Shown: positions 36,870-46,522, numbered from the stretch's first letter. The stretch: 64,000 nt of DNA from Giesbergeria anulus (GCF_900111115.1 NZ_FOGD01000004.1:62001-126000), one strand, 5' to 3'. The notes: generated by a model not told the origin, from the letters alone. Numbers and translations are program-made.

Positions 36870-37798
36870 TCTCCCTTACCAAATTTGGCAGCCAGCGTCG
36901 GCACCAGCCCCTTGGGCAGGAAAATCATGCACAGCATCAGCACAGCACCAAACACCACGGTTTCCCAGCCCTCAAAGGTAGCCAAGGCTTGAGGCAAGGC
37001 CGTCAGCAGCACGGCACCGATGATGGAACCGAACACCGAAGCCATGCCGCCCACCACCACCATCGTTACCAGTTCAACCGAGTGGAAGAAATCGGCAAAA
37101 TTGGGCGTAACAAAGGCCATGTAATGCGCCGTGATGCTGCCCATGATGCTGGCAAACACCGCCGACATCACAAAAATCGTCACCTTGTAGCGCACCACAT
37201 TCACACCCACCACCTGCGAGGCCACTTCAGAGCCATGCAAGGCGCGCAGCGCACGGCCAAACGGTGAGTCAATCATGTTGAGCGAAGCCCAGACGCTAAA
37301 GGCCAACATGGCAGCCACCACCCAGTACCAGTGCTTATCGGTGCTGAGTTCAAAGCCGAACACTGACATCGCAGGCACCGGCATACCGTCGGGGCCACCC
37401 GTCCATTGCGCTTCATTGCGCAGGGCGATGTTGATGATGATGCCCAGCCCCAAGGTAGCCATCGCCAAGTAATTGCCCTTGAGCTTAAAAATAGGGCGTG
37501 CCACCAGCCCGGCAATCACGGCGGTGGCAGTAGCACCGGCGGCCATCGCCAACAAGGGATGTAAACCAAAGTGCGTGGGCAGCACTGCCGAGGCGTAAGC
37601 GCCAATGCCCAAAAACCCCGCATGGCCCAAGCTGATCTGGCCAGCAAAGCCAATCAGCAGATTCAGCCCGATGACGATGATGGCGTTGATACCAATGCGA
37701 ATCGCCAAATCCATGTAGTAACTGTTGGGCACCACCCACGGCAGCACCAACAGCACGGCCACCAGCAGGCCCAGCCCGATATAAGAACTCTTTTGCAT
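36866..37798 (-). CDS. livM: LivM-type ABC transporter permease
   Basis: 310 residues with about eight to nine hydrophobic helices and the LIV permease motif GFAGQISLGHAGFLGIGAY (about residues 50-68). It forms the inner-membrane channel together with LivH. The start is 2 bases after the livH stop and the end overlaps livG. The length is normal. Confidence 0.93.
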   Translation of the reverse strand: MQKSSYIGLGLLVAVLLVLPWVVPNSYYMDLAIRIGINAIIVIGLNLLIGFAGQISLGHAGFLGIGAYASAVLPTHFGLHPLLAMAAGATATAVIAGLVARPIFKLKGNYLAMATLGLGIIINIALRNEAQWTGGPDGMPVPAMSVFGFELSTDKHWYWVVAAMLAFSVWASLNMIDSPFGRALRALHGSEVASQVVGVNVVRYKVTIFVMSAVFASIMGSITAHYMAFVTPNFADFFHSVELVTMVVVGGMASVFGSIIGAVLLTALPQALATFEGWETVVFGAVLMLCMIFLPKGLVPTLAAKFGKGD

Positions 37799-37800
37799 AC

Positions 37801-38676
37801 TTACACCCGATCGGTCGATTTGCCACCGAACAGACCGCGCGGCATGAAGAACAGCACCAGCAGGATCAGCACAAACGGCATCGCATCCTTGTAGGCTGAG
37901 GAGATATAGCCCGCGCCCATCGCTTCCAGCACACCGACCAGCAAACCGCCAACCACCGCGCCCAAACCATTGCCCAAACCACCGACCACCACGGCCACAA
38001 AGCCCTTGAGGCCGAGCATGATGCCGACGTCATACGAGGTCATGGTGATGGGGGTAATCAGAATGCCGCCCAGCGCACCCAAGCCAGCGGCCATCGCAAA
38101 ACTCATAAACAGCACCCAACTGGTGTTGATGCCCACCAGCTCAGCCGCCGTGCGGTTGAACGAGGTAGCCAACATGGCCTTGCCGGTGAGGGTACGGTTA
38201 AAGAAATACCACAAACCGACCACCACCACTGCCGTGACACCCAGCACCCACAGACTTTGCGGCAGCAGCGTAGCGCCCAAAATTTGCAGAGGCGCATCGC
38301 CAGAAAAAGCGGGAAAGCTGTGTGTGCCCTTGCCCAGCCAAACCTGAATCAGGCCGCGAATGACCAGCGAAGCACCAATGGTGACGATGATGAGCGAGAC
38401 TGTTTCGGCCCCTTTGATCGGCTCAATGGCTACCTTTTCCATCACCACGCCCACCGCTGCCGGAATGGCAATAGCCAACAGCAGCACCACCGGCATCGGC
38501 AGGCCCATCTGGGCAAAAAACACCGCCAACATGCCGCCCAGCATGATGAACTCGCCTTGGGCAAAGTTGATGACGTTGCTGGCGTTGTAGATCAGCGTGA
38601 AGCCCAGTGCAGCCAAGGCATAGGTAGCCCCCACGGTGATGCCAGAGAACAAAAATTGCAAAAACTCGGCAAGCAT
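37801..38676 (-). CDS. livH: LivH-type ABC transporter permease
   Basis: 291 residues from the ATG at 38674-38676, chosen because a GGGAGG ribosome-binding site lies 8 bases upstream and MLAEFLQFLFSGITVGATYALAALG is the family N-terminus; 34 upstream codons in frame are unsupported. Helical inner-membrane protein with NFAQGEFIMLGG and a cytosolic coupling loop near GAVVGGLLVG. It is the first gene of livHMGF, divergent from paaX with a 553-base region between them. Confidence 0.93.
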   Translation of the reverse strand: MLAEFLQFLFSGITVGATYALAALGFTLIYNASNVINFAQGEFIMLGGMLAVFFAQMGLPMPVVLLLAIAIPAAVGVVMEKVAIEPIKGAETVSLIIVTIGASLVIRGLIQVWLGKGTHSFPAFSGDAPLQILGATLLPQSLWVLGVTAVVVVGLWYFFNRTLTGKAMLATSFNRTAAELVGINTSWVLFMSFAMAAGLGALGGILITPITMTSYDVGIMLGLKGFVAVVVGGLGNGLGAVVGGLLVGVLEAMGAGYISSAYKDAMPFVLILLVLFFMPRGLFGGKSTDRV

Positions 38677-38841
38677 CAGTCGATCCTCCCGAGCGTCGCA
38701 GACGCATGGCAACCTTGTAGCGGCAAGGGCATAGGGTAGTCTCCGTAGTGGTTTTTGGGGAACGTTGCCCGAACGCACTGCCCAGCACAGGGCAGCACTA
38801 AACTGGGCTTGTGCAGCGTTTTATGCACGTGCCATCATGAT

Positions 38842-38856
38842 ACCTAGAATCAGATT
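38842..38856 (-). promoter_or_regulatory. Candidate PaaX box at the livH promoter
   Basis: Reading the minus strand, AATCTGATTCTAGGT contains TGATTC, the core I recall from the E. coli PaaX consensus. It overlaps the expected transcription start of the TTGACC/AACAAT promoter, where a repressor would block initiation. The match to the full consensus is partial. Confidence 0.35.
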
Positions 38857-39089
38857 TTTTATTGTTTTTGTATCTCGTTTGAGGGTCAAAATGCGGGTAA
38901 TCCCTAATATAAACAGGCTCCAAGCCCCCCTCAACGGCCCTAAAAATGGTGTTTTATGCCCACAGTGGTTTGACTTATCGCAGAAATAAGCCACATTTTG
39001 GCGGCACACTGGCGCAGTGTTGCCAACACCGCAAGCCAGAAAGAACAAAAAATGCTAAGAATTTTTGAGTCTCCTAGCATCACATACTG

Positions 39090-39110
39090 GCACAAAAAAA
39101 CGTTTTGTGC
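39090..39110. repeat. Inverted repeat GCACAAAA-N5-TTTTGTGC upstream of paaX
   Basis: A perfect 8-bp inverted repeat with a 5-base centre lies 120 bases before the paaX start. Size and symmetry fit a dimeric regulator operator. It is not followed by a T-run on either strand that would make it a terminator. Confidence 0.55.
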
Positions 39111-39134
39111 GTATCGTTTTGCCCCTAGGCTTTC

Positions 39135-39150
39135 CCTATAGTCCTATAGT
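39135..39150 (+). repeat. Tandem CCTATAGT repeat, possible paaX -10 region
   Basis: Two adjacent copies of CCTATAGT each contain TATAGT, close to a -10 consensus. They lie 80 bases before the paaX ATG. No clear -35 stands 17 bases upstream of either copy. Confidence 0.45.
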
Positions 39151-39229
39151 GCAGCCAAGGTGCTACTCTGCCCTTAGCACACAGACTCTTGGCCTACGCA
39201 AGCTGCGGCGCAGCTACCATCAACCACCT

Positions 39230-40189
39230 ATGCACGAACCTATCGCATCACAGGCCATTGAGGCCCTTTTGGAGAGCTTTCGCCAGAAAAGCCGCGTACA
39301 AGCCAGCTCCCTCATCACCTCGGTTTTTGGCGATGCCATCCTGCCCCGTGGTGGGCGGGTCTGGCTGGGCAGCCTCATCAAACTGCTACAACCGCTGGAC
39401 ATCAACGAGCGGCTGGCACGCACCACAGTGTTCCGGCTGGTCAAAGATGAGTGGCTACAAACCGAGGCCATTGGGCGGCGCACCGATTACATGCTCACGC
39501 CCTCCGGGCAGCGCCGGTTTGAAGAAGCCTCGCGGCAAATCTACGCCGCCGAAGCGCCCCAGTGGGATCGGCGCTGGCGTCTCATCATGGTGGTGGGCGA
39601 GTTGGAGCCGCGCCAGCGCGACCGCCTGCGCCAAGCGCTGTCTTGGCAAGGGTTTGGCGATACCGGCTCTGGCTGCTTTATCCACCCCAGCGCCGAGCTA
39701 GATCGGGCCTTTGATGCTTTGGCCGCCGACGGTATGGCCGAGCTGCTGCCGCAGTTGATGCCCTTGGTAGCAATCAACCCCAAACTGAGCCTATCGGCCA
39801 ACGATGCCAGCATGGTGCAGCGCGCTTGGAACTTAGACGGGCTGGCCGCCGCCTACAGCGGCTTTGTGGCACGCTACCAACCCATTTTGGATGCCTTGCG
39901 GCAAGAGCCCACCGACAGCGTCAATGAAGAGCTGGCCTGCCTAGCGCGCATCCTGCTCATCCACGACTTTCGCCGCTTTTTGCTGCGCGACCCCGAACTG
40001 CCCGAAGTACTGCTACCTGCCGGTTGGCCGGGCAACCAAGCACGGCTGCTGTGCAAAGAGATTTACCGCCGCCTGTTGGCACCCTCGGAGCGCCACCTCG
40101 ACCAATGCCTACAACTGGCCAGCGGCGACATGCCCCGCGCCTCGCGCCTGCTGCTGGGGCGCTTTCAGATTGAGGATGACTTGGCCTAG
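39230..40189 (+). CDS. paaX: PaaX family transcriptional regulator
   Basis: 319 residues from the ATG of [16 protein letters not shown]; earlier in-frame codons lie in the repeat-rich promoter region. The N-terminal winged-helix domain ([26 protein letters not shown], then [13 protein letters not shown]) and the PaaX-type C-terminal domain ([27 protein letters not shown]) are visible. PaaX represses paa genes and is released by phenylacetyl-CoA. Being divergent from livH, it probably controls the shared region and perhaps paaN. Its end overlaps the miaB end by 4 bases. Confidence 0.92.
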   Translation: MHEPIASQAIEALLESFRQKSRVQASSLITSVFGDAILPRGGRVWLGSLIKLLQPLDINERLARTTVFRLVKDEWLQTEAIGRRTDYMLTPSGQRRFEEASRQIYAAEAPQWDRRWRLIMVVGELEPRQRDRLRQALSWQGFGDTGSGCFIHPSAELDRAFDALAADGMAELLPQLMPLVAINPKLSLSANDASMVQRAWNLDGLAAAYSGFVARYQPILDALRQEPTDSVNEELACLARILLIHDFRRFLLRDPELPEVLLPAGWPGNQARLLCKEIYRRLLAPSERHLDQCLQLASGDMPRASRLLLGRFQIEDDLA

Positions 40190-41520
40190 ACGCTCTCGTG
40201 CAACAGCACCTCGCCGCGCAAGGTGTAGGTTTTGGCCTCGGTGATACGCACATCGACCATCTGCCCCATCAGGCGCGGCTGGCCCGGAAAGTTGACCACG
40301 CGGTTGCATTCAGTGCGGCCCATCAGCTCGCTGGCGTCGCGCTTGCTCACGCCCTCCACCAGCAAGCGCTGCACGGTGCCCACGCGCTCCTCACTGATGT
40401 CTTTGATGTTTTGGTTGATGGCCGCTTGCAACTGCTGCAAGCGGCGCAGCTTAACGTCTTGCGGCGTATCGTCGTGCAGGCTGGCCGCTGGCGTGCCGGG
40501 GCGCGGGCTAAAGATAAAGCTGAAGCTGTTGTCAAAACGCACATCGTCGATCAGCTTCATCATCTTTTGAAAGTCTTCTTCGGTCTCGCCCGGAAAACCC
40601 ACAATAAAGTCACTGCTCATCGCCATATCCGGGCGAATGACGCGCAGCTTGCGCACCGTGCTTTTGTACTCCATCGCCGTGTAGCCGCGCTTCATGGCCA
40701 TCAAAATCCGGTCGCTGCCGTGCTGCACCGGCAGGTGCAGGTGATTGACCAGTTGAGGAATGCTGGCGTAGGCCTCAATCAGGCGCGGCGTGAACTCATT
40801 GGGGTGGCTGGTGGTGTAGCGGATGCGCTCAATACCGGGGATTTCGGCTACATATTCGAGCAGCAGGGCAAAATCAGCTACCTCGGCGGTGTCGCCCATC
40901 GCACCCCGGTAGGCATTGACGTTTTGGCCCAGCAACGTGATTTCTTTCACGCCTTGATCGGCCAACCCGGCCACCTCGACCAGCACATCGTCTAATGGGC
41001 GGCTGACTTCTTCGCCACGGGTGTAAGGCACCACACAGTAGCTGCAATACTTGGAGCAGCCCTCCATGATCGAAACAAAGGCGCTAGCGCCCTCCACGCG
41101 GGCGGGCGGCAGGTGGTCAAACTTTTCGATTTCTGGAAAGCTAATATCCACCTGTGGCTTGGCCTTGGCGGCACGGGCCAAGAGCAATTCAGGCAGGCGG
41201 TGCAGGGTTTGCGGGCCAAACACCACATCGACATAGGGGGCGCGCTTGATGATCTCTTCGCCCTCTTGGCTGGCGACGCAACCGCCCACGCCAATCAGCA
41301 CGCCTTTTTCTTTGAGGTGCTTGATGCGGCCCAAATCGCTAAATACCTTTTCTTGCGCCTTTTCGCGCACCGAGCAGGTGTTAAAGAGGATCAGGTCGGC
41401 TTCTTCGGGGTTGTCGGTGGGCTCGTAGCCTTGGGCGGCACCGAGCACGTCGGCCATCTTGTCCGAGTCGTACTCGTTCATCTGACAGCCGAAGGTTTTA
41501 ATAAAGACTTTTTTGCTCAT
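40186..41520 (-). CDS. miaB: tRNA-2-methylthio-N6-dimethylallyladenosine synthase MiaB
   Basis: 444 residues. The N-terminal UPF0004 domain carries cysteines in [21 protein letters not shown] and GGCVASQ. The radical SAM motif is [11 protein letters not shown] and a C-terminal TRAM domain ends near RGEVLL. MiaB adds the methylthio group to i6A37 in tRNAs reading UNN codons, using two 4Fe-4S clusters. The gene is convergent with paaX. Length and motif order fit MiaB better than RimO or MtaB. Confidence 0.95.
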   Translation of the reverse strand: MSKKVFIKTFGCQMNEYDSDKMADVLGAAQGYEPTDNPEEADLILFNTCSVREKAQEKVFSDLGRIKHLKEKGVLIGVGGCVASQEGEEIIKRAPYVDVVFGPQTLHRLPELLLARAAKAKPQVDISFPEIEKFDHLPPARVEGASAFVSIMEGCSKYCSYCVVPYTRGEEVSRPLDDVLVEVAGLADQGVKEITLLGQNVNAYRGAMGDTAEVADFALLLEYVAEIPGIERIRYTTSHPNEFTPRLIEAYASIPQLVNHLHLPVQHGSDRILMAMKRGYTAMEYKSTVRKLRVIRPDMAMSSDFIVGFPGETEEDFQKMMKLIDDVRFDNSFSFIFSPRPGTPAASLHDDTPQDVKLRRLQQLQAAINQNIKDISEERVGTVQRLLVEGVSKRDASELMGRTECNRVVNFPGQPRLMGQMVDVRITEAKTYTLRGEVLLHESV

Positions 41521-41544
41521 GGGGAAAGTAGGGTAATGGGGTAT

Positions 41545-41967
41545 TCAGCGCACTGTGTTGCTCTTGCGCTCTTGCGCGGCTTCAGCCGAACTGAGCACCC
41601 AAGCCGTGAGCAACAGGCCGGTGCTTTGCTCAATCAGATAGTTGACGGTCAATTTTTGCCCGATCACGGTGTGCAGCATGACCAGTGCATTTTCTGCATT
41701 GAAGAGGCGCATCCCCGGTGCCATGCGCAGAGCCTTGCCGTTCACCTCGGCCATGCCTTGCCCAGTCACCACCAAGGTGCCGCGCACAGCCGCTTCAGGA
41801 AAATTGCGGGCTGCACCGGTGATGGGCAGCATTTGTGCTTGCGCGGGGGCTGGCAAGCTCGCCAGCAACCCGCCAAAAACCGTGACAGAAAAAGCCAGCA
41901 GCAGATGGGAAACGCGGGAGCGGGGCCGTTCATCAGAAGGCCCCAAGCAAGGAATGCAGCGGTGCAT
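41545..41967 (-). CDS. Small exported hypothetical protein
   Basis: 140 residues. After a charged start comes a hydrophobic signal segment (HLLLAFSVTVFGGLLASLPAPAQA, about residues 21-44) with AQA as a likely cleavage site, giving a mature domain of about 95 residues. The mature part contains GTLVVTGQGMAEVNGKALRMAPGMRLF, which suggests a small beta-sandwich. I know no name for this family. It lies 24 bases before miaB on the same strand and downstream of rnpB. Confidence 0.7.
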   Translation of the reverse strand: MHRCIPCLGPSDERPRSRVSHLLLAFSVTVFGGLLASLPAPAQAQMLPITGAARNFPEAAVRGTLVVTGQGMAEVNGKALRMAPGMRLFNAENALVMLHTVIGQKLTVNYLIEQSTGLLLTAWVLSSAEAAQERKSNTVR

Positions 41968-42022
41968 GGTGTATATCCAGTGGCTGAAACCGTAATTTTA
42001 CGGGGCCACCGAAAAACAAAGT

Positions 42023-42362
42023 GTGAAGCACACCGATAAGCCGGATTCTGTGCACTGCGGTTACCCGCAGCGTGACCGCCATTACTCTGGGCCGGGGGTT
42101 GCCCACCCGGCTCGGTGCTACCTACCCGCCAGCTCTGCGGAACCACATCAACGCTGGCCTACTTGGTATTGCTGCGCGTAGAGATTGCCCGTTTCACCCC
42201 GACTGGTTTACCTTGCGGTACTCCCGTCAGACTCGTCTCTGTTGCTCTGATCCTCACCTTGCGGTGGGCAGCCGTTAGCTGCTACGCTGTCCTGTGCAGT
42301 CCGGACGTTCCTCCAGTGCTTGGTTTCCCAAATTGCACCAGCGGCGGTCTGGCGTGCTTCAC
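42023..42362 (-). ncRNA. rnpB: RNase P RNA (class A)
   Basis: About 340 nt on the minus strand. The P4-forming segment GAGGAACGTCCGGACTGCAC near the 5' end and its 3' partner ACAGAATCCGGCTTATCGG are present, with universal motifs such as GGTAAACC and GGGTGAAACGGGCAA. The ends were set by the P1 helix GTGAAGCAC (42354-42362 on minus) pairing with GTGCTTCAC (42023-42031 on minus). The RNA is the catalytic part of RNase P, which trims tRNA 5' leaders. Confidence 0.96.
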
Positions 42363-42369
42363 GGTGGTG

Positions 42370-42375
42370 ATTATG
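42370..42375 (-). promoter_or_regulatory. Probable -10 element of rnpB
   Basis: CATAAT on the minus strand ends 7 bases before the mapped 5' end of the RNA, the right spacing for a transcription start. The -35 is weak or absent. Confidence 0.45.
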
Positions 42376-42435
42376 GCATTCAGATAGGCTTCATCACAGC
42401 AATGCATAGTTACGGCTTCTTCAAAGGTGGGATGA

Positions 42436-43695
42436 ATGCAGACTTTTCAACGCAAAACCGCAGGGCGTATTGCCGCTGTCACGTTGCTGATGGCCGCTTG
42501 TGCCAGTCCGCTGGCTTGGTTCGTCTCACGCGAAAATGCCGAGGAAGAGGTGGTAGCTTTTGCCCAAGAAGAATCGCGCCGCGTCTTGAGTGCCCAAGAC
42601 AGCCTGCGCCTTGATGGCCCCAAGGCCGCTGCCCAAGCCCAGCAGGCCGCACAACTGCTCACCGGGGGCTTGTTTGAAATTGCCGAGATCTACGGTGCCG
42701 ATGGCAGTAAGCTGGCCGAGTCTGTGACCCCAGCCGGACACACCGTAGAACCGCAACTACCGCGCCACGGCGCTCCGCAATATGTTGACTCTTTTTATGA
42801 AAGCCTGCCCCTGCCTTCTGGTGAGTGGGTACTACGGGTTTTTGTGCCACTGCGCGAGGCCGTCTCTGGCCCCGTGACTGGCTATTTTGAAGGGGTACGC
42901 ATCATCCCCGAATGGCAGCGCCAGCAAATTGTGTCCGATGCCTTCATCGTCAGTCTGATGGTGTGTTTGGCCTCTCTGGTCTGTGGTGCCGTGATTTACC
43001 CGGTGGTGGTGCATCTGGTAAAAGAGAACGAACACAAGGCCCAGCAAGTGCTGGAATCGCACATTGCCATGATGGAAGCCTTAGGCAGGGCCATTGCCAA
43101 GCGCGACTCCGACACCGGCGCACACAACTACCGCGTGGCTTGGCTGGCCGCCAGTACCGCCCATGCATTGGGCTTGCAGGGTGCGGCCATGCAATCGCTC
43201 ATTGCGGGTAGCTTTTTGCACGATGCAGGCAAAATTGGCATTCCAGATGCCATTTTGCTCAAACCGGGGCGCTTGGACGATGCAGAAATGGCTACCATGC
43301 GCACCCATGTGGCGCTGGGCGAAGACATCGTCACCGGTGCTGGCTGGCTAGACGGTGCCCGCGATGTCGTGGGCAGCCACCACGAAAAATGGGATGGCTC
43401 CGGCTATCCGCGTGGCCTGTCTGGGCAAAACATTCCGCTATCGGCGCGCATTTTTGCCGTGGCTGATGTGTTTGATGCCCTGAGTTCGCGCCGCCCGTAC
43501 AAGGAGCCGTTGCCATTTGAGCAAGTCATGGCCATCTTGCACGAAGGTCGGGGCAGCCACTTTGACCCCTTGGTGCTCGACACCTTTACCCAATTGGCCC
43601 CTGAGCTGCATCGGCAGTTGCAGGGACTAGACGAAGCGGCCACGCGCAAGCTGATGACGGACATGGTGCAGCGGCATTTTGATATCCTGGTGTAA
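42436..43695 (+). CDS. Membrane-bound HD-GYP cyclic-di-GMP phosphodiesterase
   Basis: 419 residues. Two membrane segments (about residues 11-30 and 168-190) bracket a periplasmic sensor region. The cytosolic HD-GYP domain has HDAGKIGIPD, RTHVALGEDIV, HHEKWDGSGYPRGLSG and ADVFDAL, so both the HD pair and the GYP triplet are intact. It should hydrolyse c-di-GMP and lower biofilm signals in response to an outside cue. The sensed ligand is unknown. It stands alone between rnpB (divergent) and the cysteine synthase gene. Confidence 0.9.
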   Translation: MQTFQRKTAGRIAAVTLLMAACASPLAWFVSRENAEEEVVAFAQEESRRVLSAQDSLRLDGPKAAAQAQQAAQLLTGGLFEIAEIYGADGSKLAESVTPAGHTVEPQLPRHGAPQYVDSFYESLPLPSGEWVLRVFVPLREAVSGPVTGYFEGVRIIPEWQRQQIVSDAFIVSLMVCLASLVCGAVIYPVVVHLVKENEHKAQQVLESHIAMMEALGRAIAKRDSDTGAHNYRVAWLAASTAHALGLQGAAMQSLIAGSFLHDAGKIGIPDAILLKPGRLDDAEMATMRTHVALGEDIVTGAGWLDGARDVVGSHHEKWDGSGYPRGLSGQNIPLSARIFAVADVFDALSSRRPYKEPLPFEQVMAILHEGRGSHFDPLVLDTFTQLAPELHRQLQGLDEAATRKLMTDMVQRHFDILV

Positions 43696-43741
43696 GTGCT
43701 ATATGCAAATAGCCGCTAGGCCCATACAACTGGGCCAGAAT

Positions 43742-43775
43742 GTGCAGGTTTTTCCCACACACCGGAGACCTGCAC
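43742..43775 (+). repeat. Inverted repeat enclosing the cysteine synthase ribosome-binding site
   Basis: GTGCAGGT (43742-43749) and ACCTGCAC (43768-43775) form an 8-bp stem that ends one base before the ATG. The GGAG Shine-Dalgarno (43764-43767) sits at the end of the loop beside the stem. Such a structure may limit ribosome access. Confidence 0.6.
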
Positions 43776-43776
43776 C

Positions 43777-44694
43777 ATGAAATTCAGCAACGTCCTGCAA
43801 ACCATTGGCAACACGCCCCATATCCGCATCAACCGCTTGTTTGGCGCAGGCACTAACGTTTGGGTTAAATCCGAGCGCGGCAACCCTGGCGGCTCCATCA
43901 AAGACCGCATCGCACTGGCGATGGTAGAAGACGCAGAAAAATCGGGCGCACTGCAACCGGGCGGCACCATCATTGAACCCACCAGCGGCAACACCGGCAT
44001 TGGGCTGGCGCTGGTGGCCGCTGTGAAGGGCTACAAACTCATTTTGGTGATGCCCGACAGCATGAGCATTGAGCGCCGCCGCCTGATGCTGGCCTACGGT
44101 GCCACCTTTGACCTAACACCGCGCGAAAAAGGCATGAAAGGGGCTATTGCCCGCGCCGAAGAACTCAAGGCGCAAACCCCCGGCGCTTGGGTGCCGCAAC
44201 AGTTTGAAAACCCCGCCAATGTAGACGTACACGTACGCACCACGGCGCAAGAAATTCTGGCCGATTTTCCTGAGGGGCTAGACGCCCTGATTACCGGCGT
44301 GGGCACCGGCGGGCACCTGACCGGCGTGGCGCGCGTGCTGAAAGCCCAATTTCCACAACTCAAGGTGTTTGCGGTAGAGCCTAGCGCCTCAGCCGTCATC
44401 AGCGGTGGCGCGCCAGCACCGCACCCGATCCAAGGCATTGGGGCCGGTTTTATTCCGAAAAATTTGGACACTAGCCTGCTCGATGGCGTGATCCAAGTGG
44501 ATGCCGAACCCGCCCGCGAATACGCCCGCCGCGCCGCCCGCGAAGAGGGCCTGCTGGTGGGCATCTCCTCTGGCGCTACGCTGGCGGCTATTGCGCAAAA
44601 ACTGCCCGAACTGCCCGCCGGAGCCAAGGTGCTGGGCTTTAACTACGACACCGGCGAGCGCTACTTGTCGGTAGACGGCTTCTTGCCCACCTAA
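43777..44694 (+). CDS. Cysteine synthase (O-acetylserine sulfhydrylase)
   Basis: 305 residues of the PLP fold type II family. The Schiff-base lysine is in [11 protein letters not shown] (about residue 42), with the substrate loop TSGNTG (about 68-73) and the PLP-phosphate loop [10 protein letters not shown]. It joins sulfide to O-acetylserine to make cysteine. I do not separate CysK from CysM with confidence; [15 protein letters not shown] is found in both. It follows the hairpin at 43742-43775, and the FAD oxidoreductase gene lies 46 bases downstream. Confidence 0.9.
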   Translation: MKFSNVLQTIGNTPHIRINRLFGAGTNVWVKSERGNPGGSIKDRIALAMVEDAEKSGALQPGGTIIEPTSGNTGIGLALVAAVKGYKLILVMPDSMSIERRRLMLAYGATFDLTPREKGMKGAIARAEELKAQTPGAWVPQQFENPANVDVHVRTTAQEILADFPEGLDALITGVGTGGHLTGVARVLKAQFPQLKVFAVEPSASAVISGGAPAPHPIQGIGAGFIPKNLDTSLLDGVIQVDAEPAREYARRAAREEGLLVGISSGATLAAIAQKLPELPAGAKVLGFNYDTGERYLSVDGFLPT

Positions 44695-44740
44695 AATAGC
44701 TCCCTTTGCACCCCTGCCCGATGACCACGGGCCTGTTGCC

Positions 44741-46522
44741 ATGATCCGCCTGTCTGAACTCAAACTGCCCCTGACGGAACTGCCCGTTCCCCCACTGCGC
44801 GCTGCTGATGCCAGCTTTGAGACCGAGGCTGACCGCGCCCCCGCGCCCCAGCCGCTTGCGGCTTTGCACCGCTTGGCCGCCCAAGCGCTGGGCGTGCCAG
44901 AGGCCGAACTGGCACAGCTACAGGTGTTCAAGCGCAGTTTTGATGCCCGCAAGGCCCAATTGCTGGCGGTGTTTATTGTGGATGTCACGCTGGCTGACCG
45001 GGCGCAGGAAGCGGCACTGCTGGCCCGCCATGCGACCAACCCGCATATCCAGCCCACGCCCGACATGGTTTGGCACCCAGTGGGCCAAGCACCGGCCAGC
45101 CTGACAGAGCGCCCCGTGGTGGTCGGCTTTGGCCCTTGCGGCATTTTTGCAGCGCTGGCACTGGCGCAAATGGGCTTCAAGCCCATCGTGTTAGAGCGCG
45201 GCAAAAGCGTACGCCAACGCACCAAAGACACTTGGGGCCTGTGGCGCAAGCGCGAACTGAACCCCGAATCGAATGTCCAGTTTGGTGAAGGCGGTGCCGG
45301 TACCTTCTCTGACGGCAAGCTCTACAGCCAGATCAAAGACCCGCGCCACTTGGGCCGCAAGGTGATGGAAGAATTTGTGCAGGCAGGGGCACCGCCGGAG
45401 ATTTTGTACGCTGCCCACCCGCACATCGGCACCTTCAAACTGGTCAAGGTGGTAGAGGCCCTGCGCGAACAAATCATCGCGCTGGGCGGCGATGTGCGCT
45501 TTGAGCAGCGCGTTACCGACATCATCGTGGAAGACAAAGGCCAAGGTCGCCACCTGCGCGGCCTGCGGGTACTCGATCAGGCCACCGGCCAAAGCACGGA
45601 GCTACGCGCCTCGCAAGTAGTGATCGCCTTAGGCCACAGCGCCCGCGACACCTTTGCCATGTTGCACGAGCGGGGCGTGTATATGGAGGCCAAGCCGTTC
45701 TCGGTCGGTTTTCGCATTGAGCACCCGCAGGGCGTGATTGACCGCGCCCGCTGGGGCCGCCATGCTGGGCACCCGCTGCTGGGCGCAGCCGACTACAAAC
45801 TGGTACACCACGCCAGCAATGGCCGCACCGCCTACAGCTTTTGTATGTGCCCCGGCGGCACCGTAGTGGCAGCCACCAGCGAGCCGGGCCGGGTCGTCAC
45901 CAACGGCATGAGCCAGTATTCGCGCAACGAACGCAACGCCAACGCGGGCATGGTGGTGGGTATTGACCCCAGCGACTACCCCACCGATCCCGCCGCCTTC
46001 GAGGCTACGCTAGGGGCCACCTACGGCATTGAAAGCCAACCCGCAGGTACACCACACCCGTTAGCAGGCATCGTGCTCCAGCGCCAGCTTGAATCGAACG
46101 CCTATGTCTTGGGGGGCAGCAACTACAACGCACCGGGCCAACTGGTGGGCGATTTCATCGCCGGGCGGCCCTCGCAGCACTGGGGCGAAGTGGAGGCTTC
46201 TTACAAACCCGGCGTGACGCTGGGCGATTTGCACCCGGCCCTGCCCGCCTACGCCATTACCGCACTGCGCGAGGCTCTGCCCGCCTTTGGCAGAAAAATC
46301 AAGGGTTTTGATATGCCCGATGCCGTGCTCACTGGGGTAGAAACCCGCACCTCTTCACCACTGAAAATCACCCGTGGTGACAACTTCCAAAGCCTGAACA
46401 CAGCCGGTCTGTATCCCGCTGGCGAAGGGGCTAGTTATGCCGGTGGCATCCTCTCAGCAGGGGTCGATGGCATCAAGGTAGCCGAAGCCGTGGCCCGCAC
46501 CCTGCTGGGCCACACGGCGTAG
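44741..46522 (+). CDS. Uncharacterised FAD-dependent oxidoreductase (COG2509 type)
   Basis: 593 residues. An N-terminal segment of about 115 residues precedes the FAD-binding Rossmann motif VVGFGPCGIFAALALAQMGFK (about 125-145). GEGGAGTFSDGKLYSQI is the signature of this large dehydrogenase family, and the C-terminal GGILSAGVDGIKVAEAVA closes the FAD site. The substrate is not known for the family. It is cytosolic with no signal. It follows the cysteine synthase gene by 46 bases; a shared role is not shown. Confidence 0.9.
   Translation: MIRLSELKLPLTELPVPPLRAADASFETEADRAPAPQPLAALHRLAAQALGVPEAELAQLQVFKRSFDARKAQLLAVFIVDVTLADRAQEAALLARHATNPHIQPTPDMVWHPVGQAPASLTERPVVVGFGPCGIFAALALAQMGFKPIVLERGKSVRQRTKDTWGLWRKRELNPESNVQFGEGGAGTFSDGKLYSQIKDPRHLGRKVMEEFVQAGAPPEILYAAHPHIGTFKLVKVVEALREQIIALGGDVRFEQRVTDIIVEDKGQGRHLRGLRVLDQATGQSTELRASQVVIALGHSARDTFAMLHERGVYMEAKPFSVGFRIEHPQGVIDRARWGRHAGHPLLGAADYKLVHHASNGRTAYSFCMCPGGTVVAATSEPGRVVTNGMSQYSRNERNANAGMVVGIDPSDYPTDPAAFEATLGATYGIESQPAGTPHPLAGIVLQRQLESNAYVLGGSNYNAPGQLVGDFIAGRPSQHWGEVEASYKPGVTLGDLHPALPAYAITALREALPAFGRKIKGFDMPDAVLTGVETRTSSPLKITRGDNFQSLNTAGLYPAGEGASYAGGILSAGVDGIKVAEAVARTLLGHTA

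Larger units (their letters stand above)
38677..39229. promoter_or_regulatory. livH-paaX divergent intergenic region
   Basis: 553 bases without a gene. It holds a candidate minus-strand promoter TTGACC-17-AACAAT at 38861-38889 facing livH, with a TGATTC-containing box at 38842-38856 over the expected start point. It also contains ACACTG-GCG-CAGTGT (39006-39020), the inverted repeat at 39090-39110 and a tandem CCTATAGT repeat (39135-39150) that may carry the paaX -10. The AT content rises clearly above the flanking genes. Confidence 0.5.
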
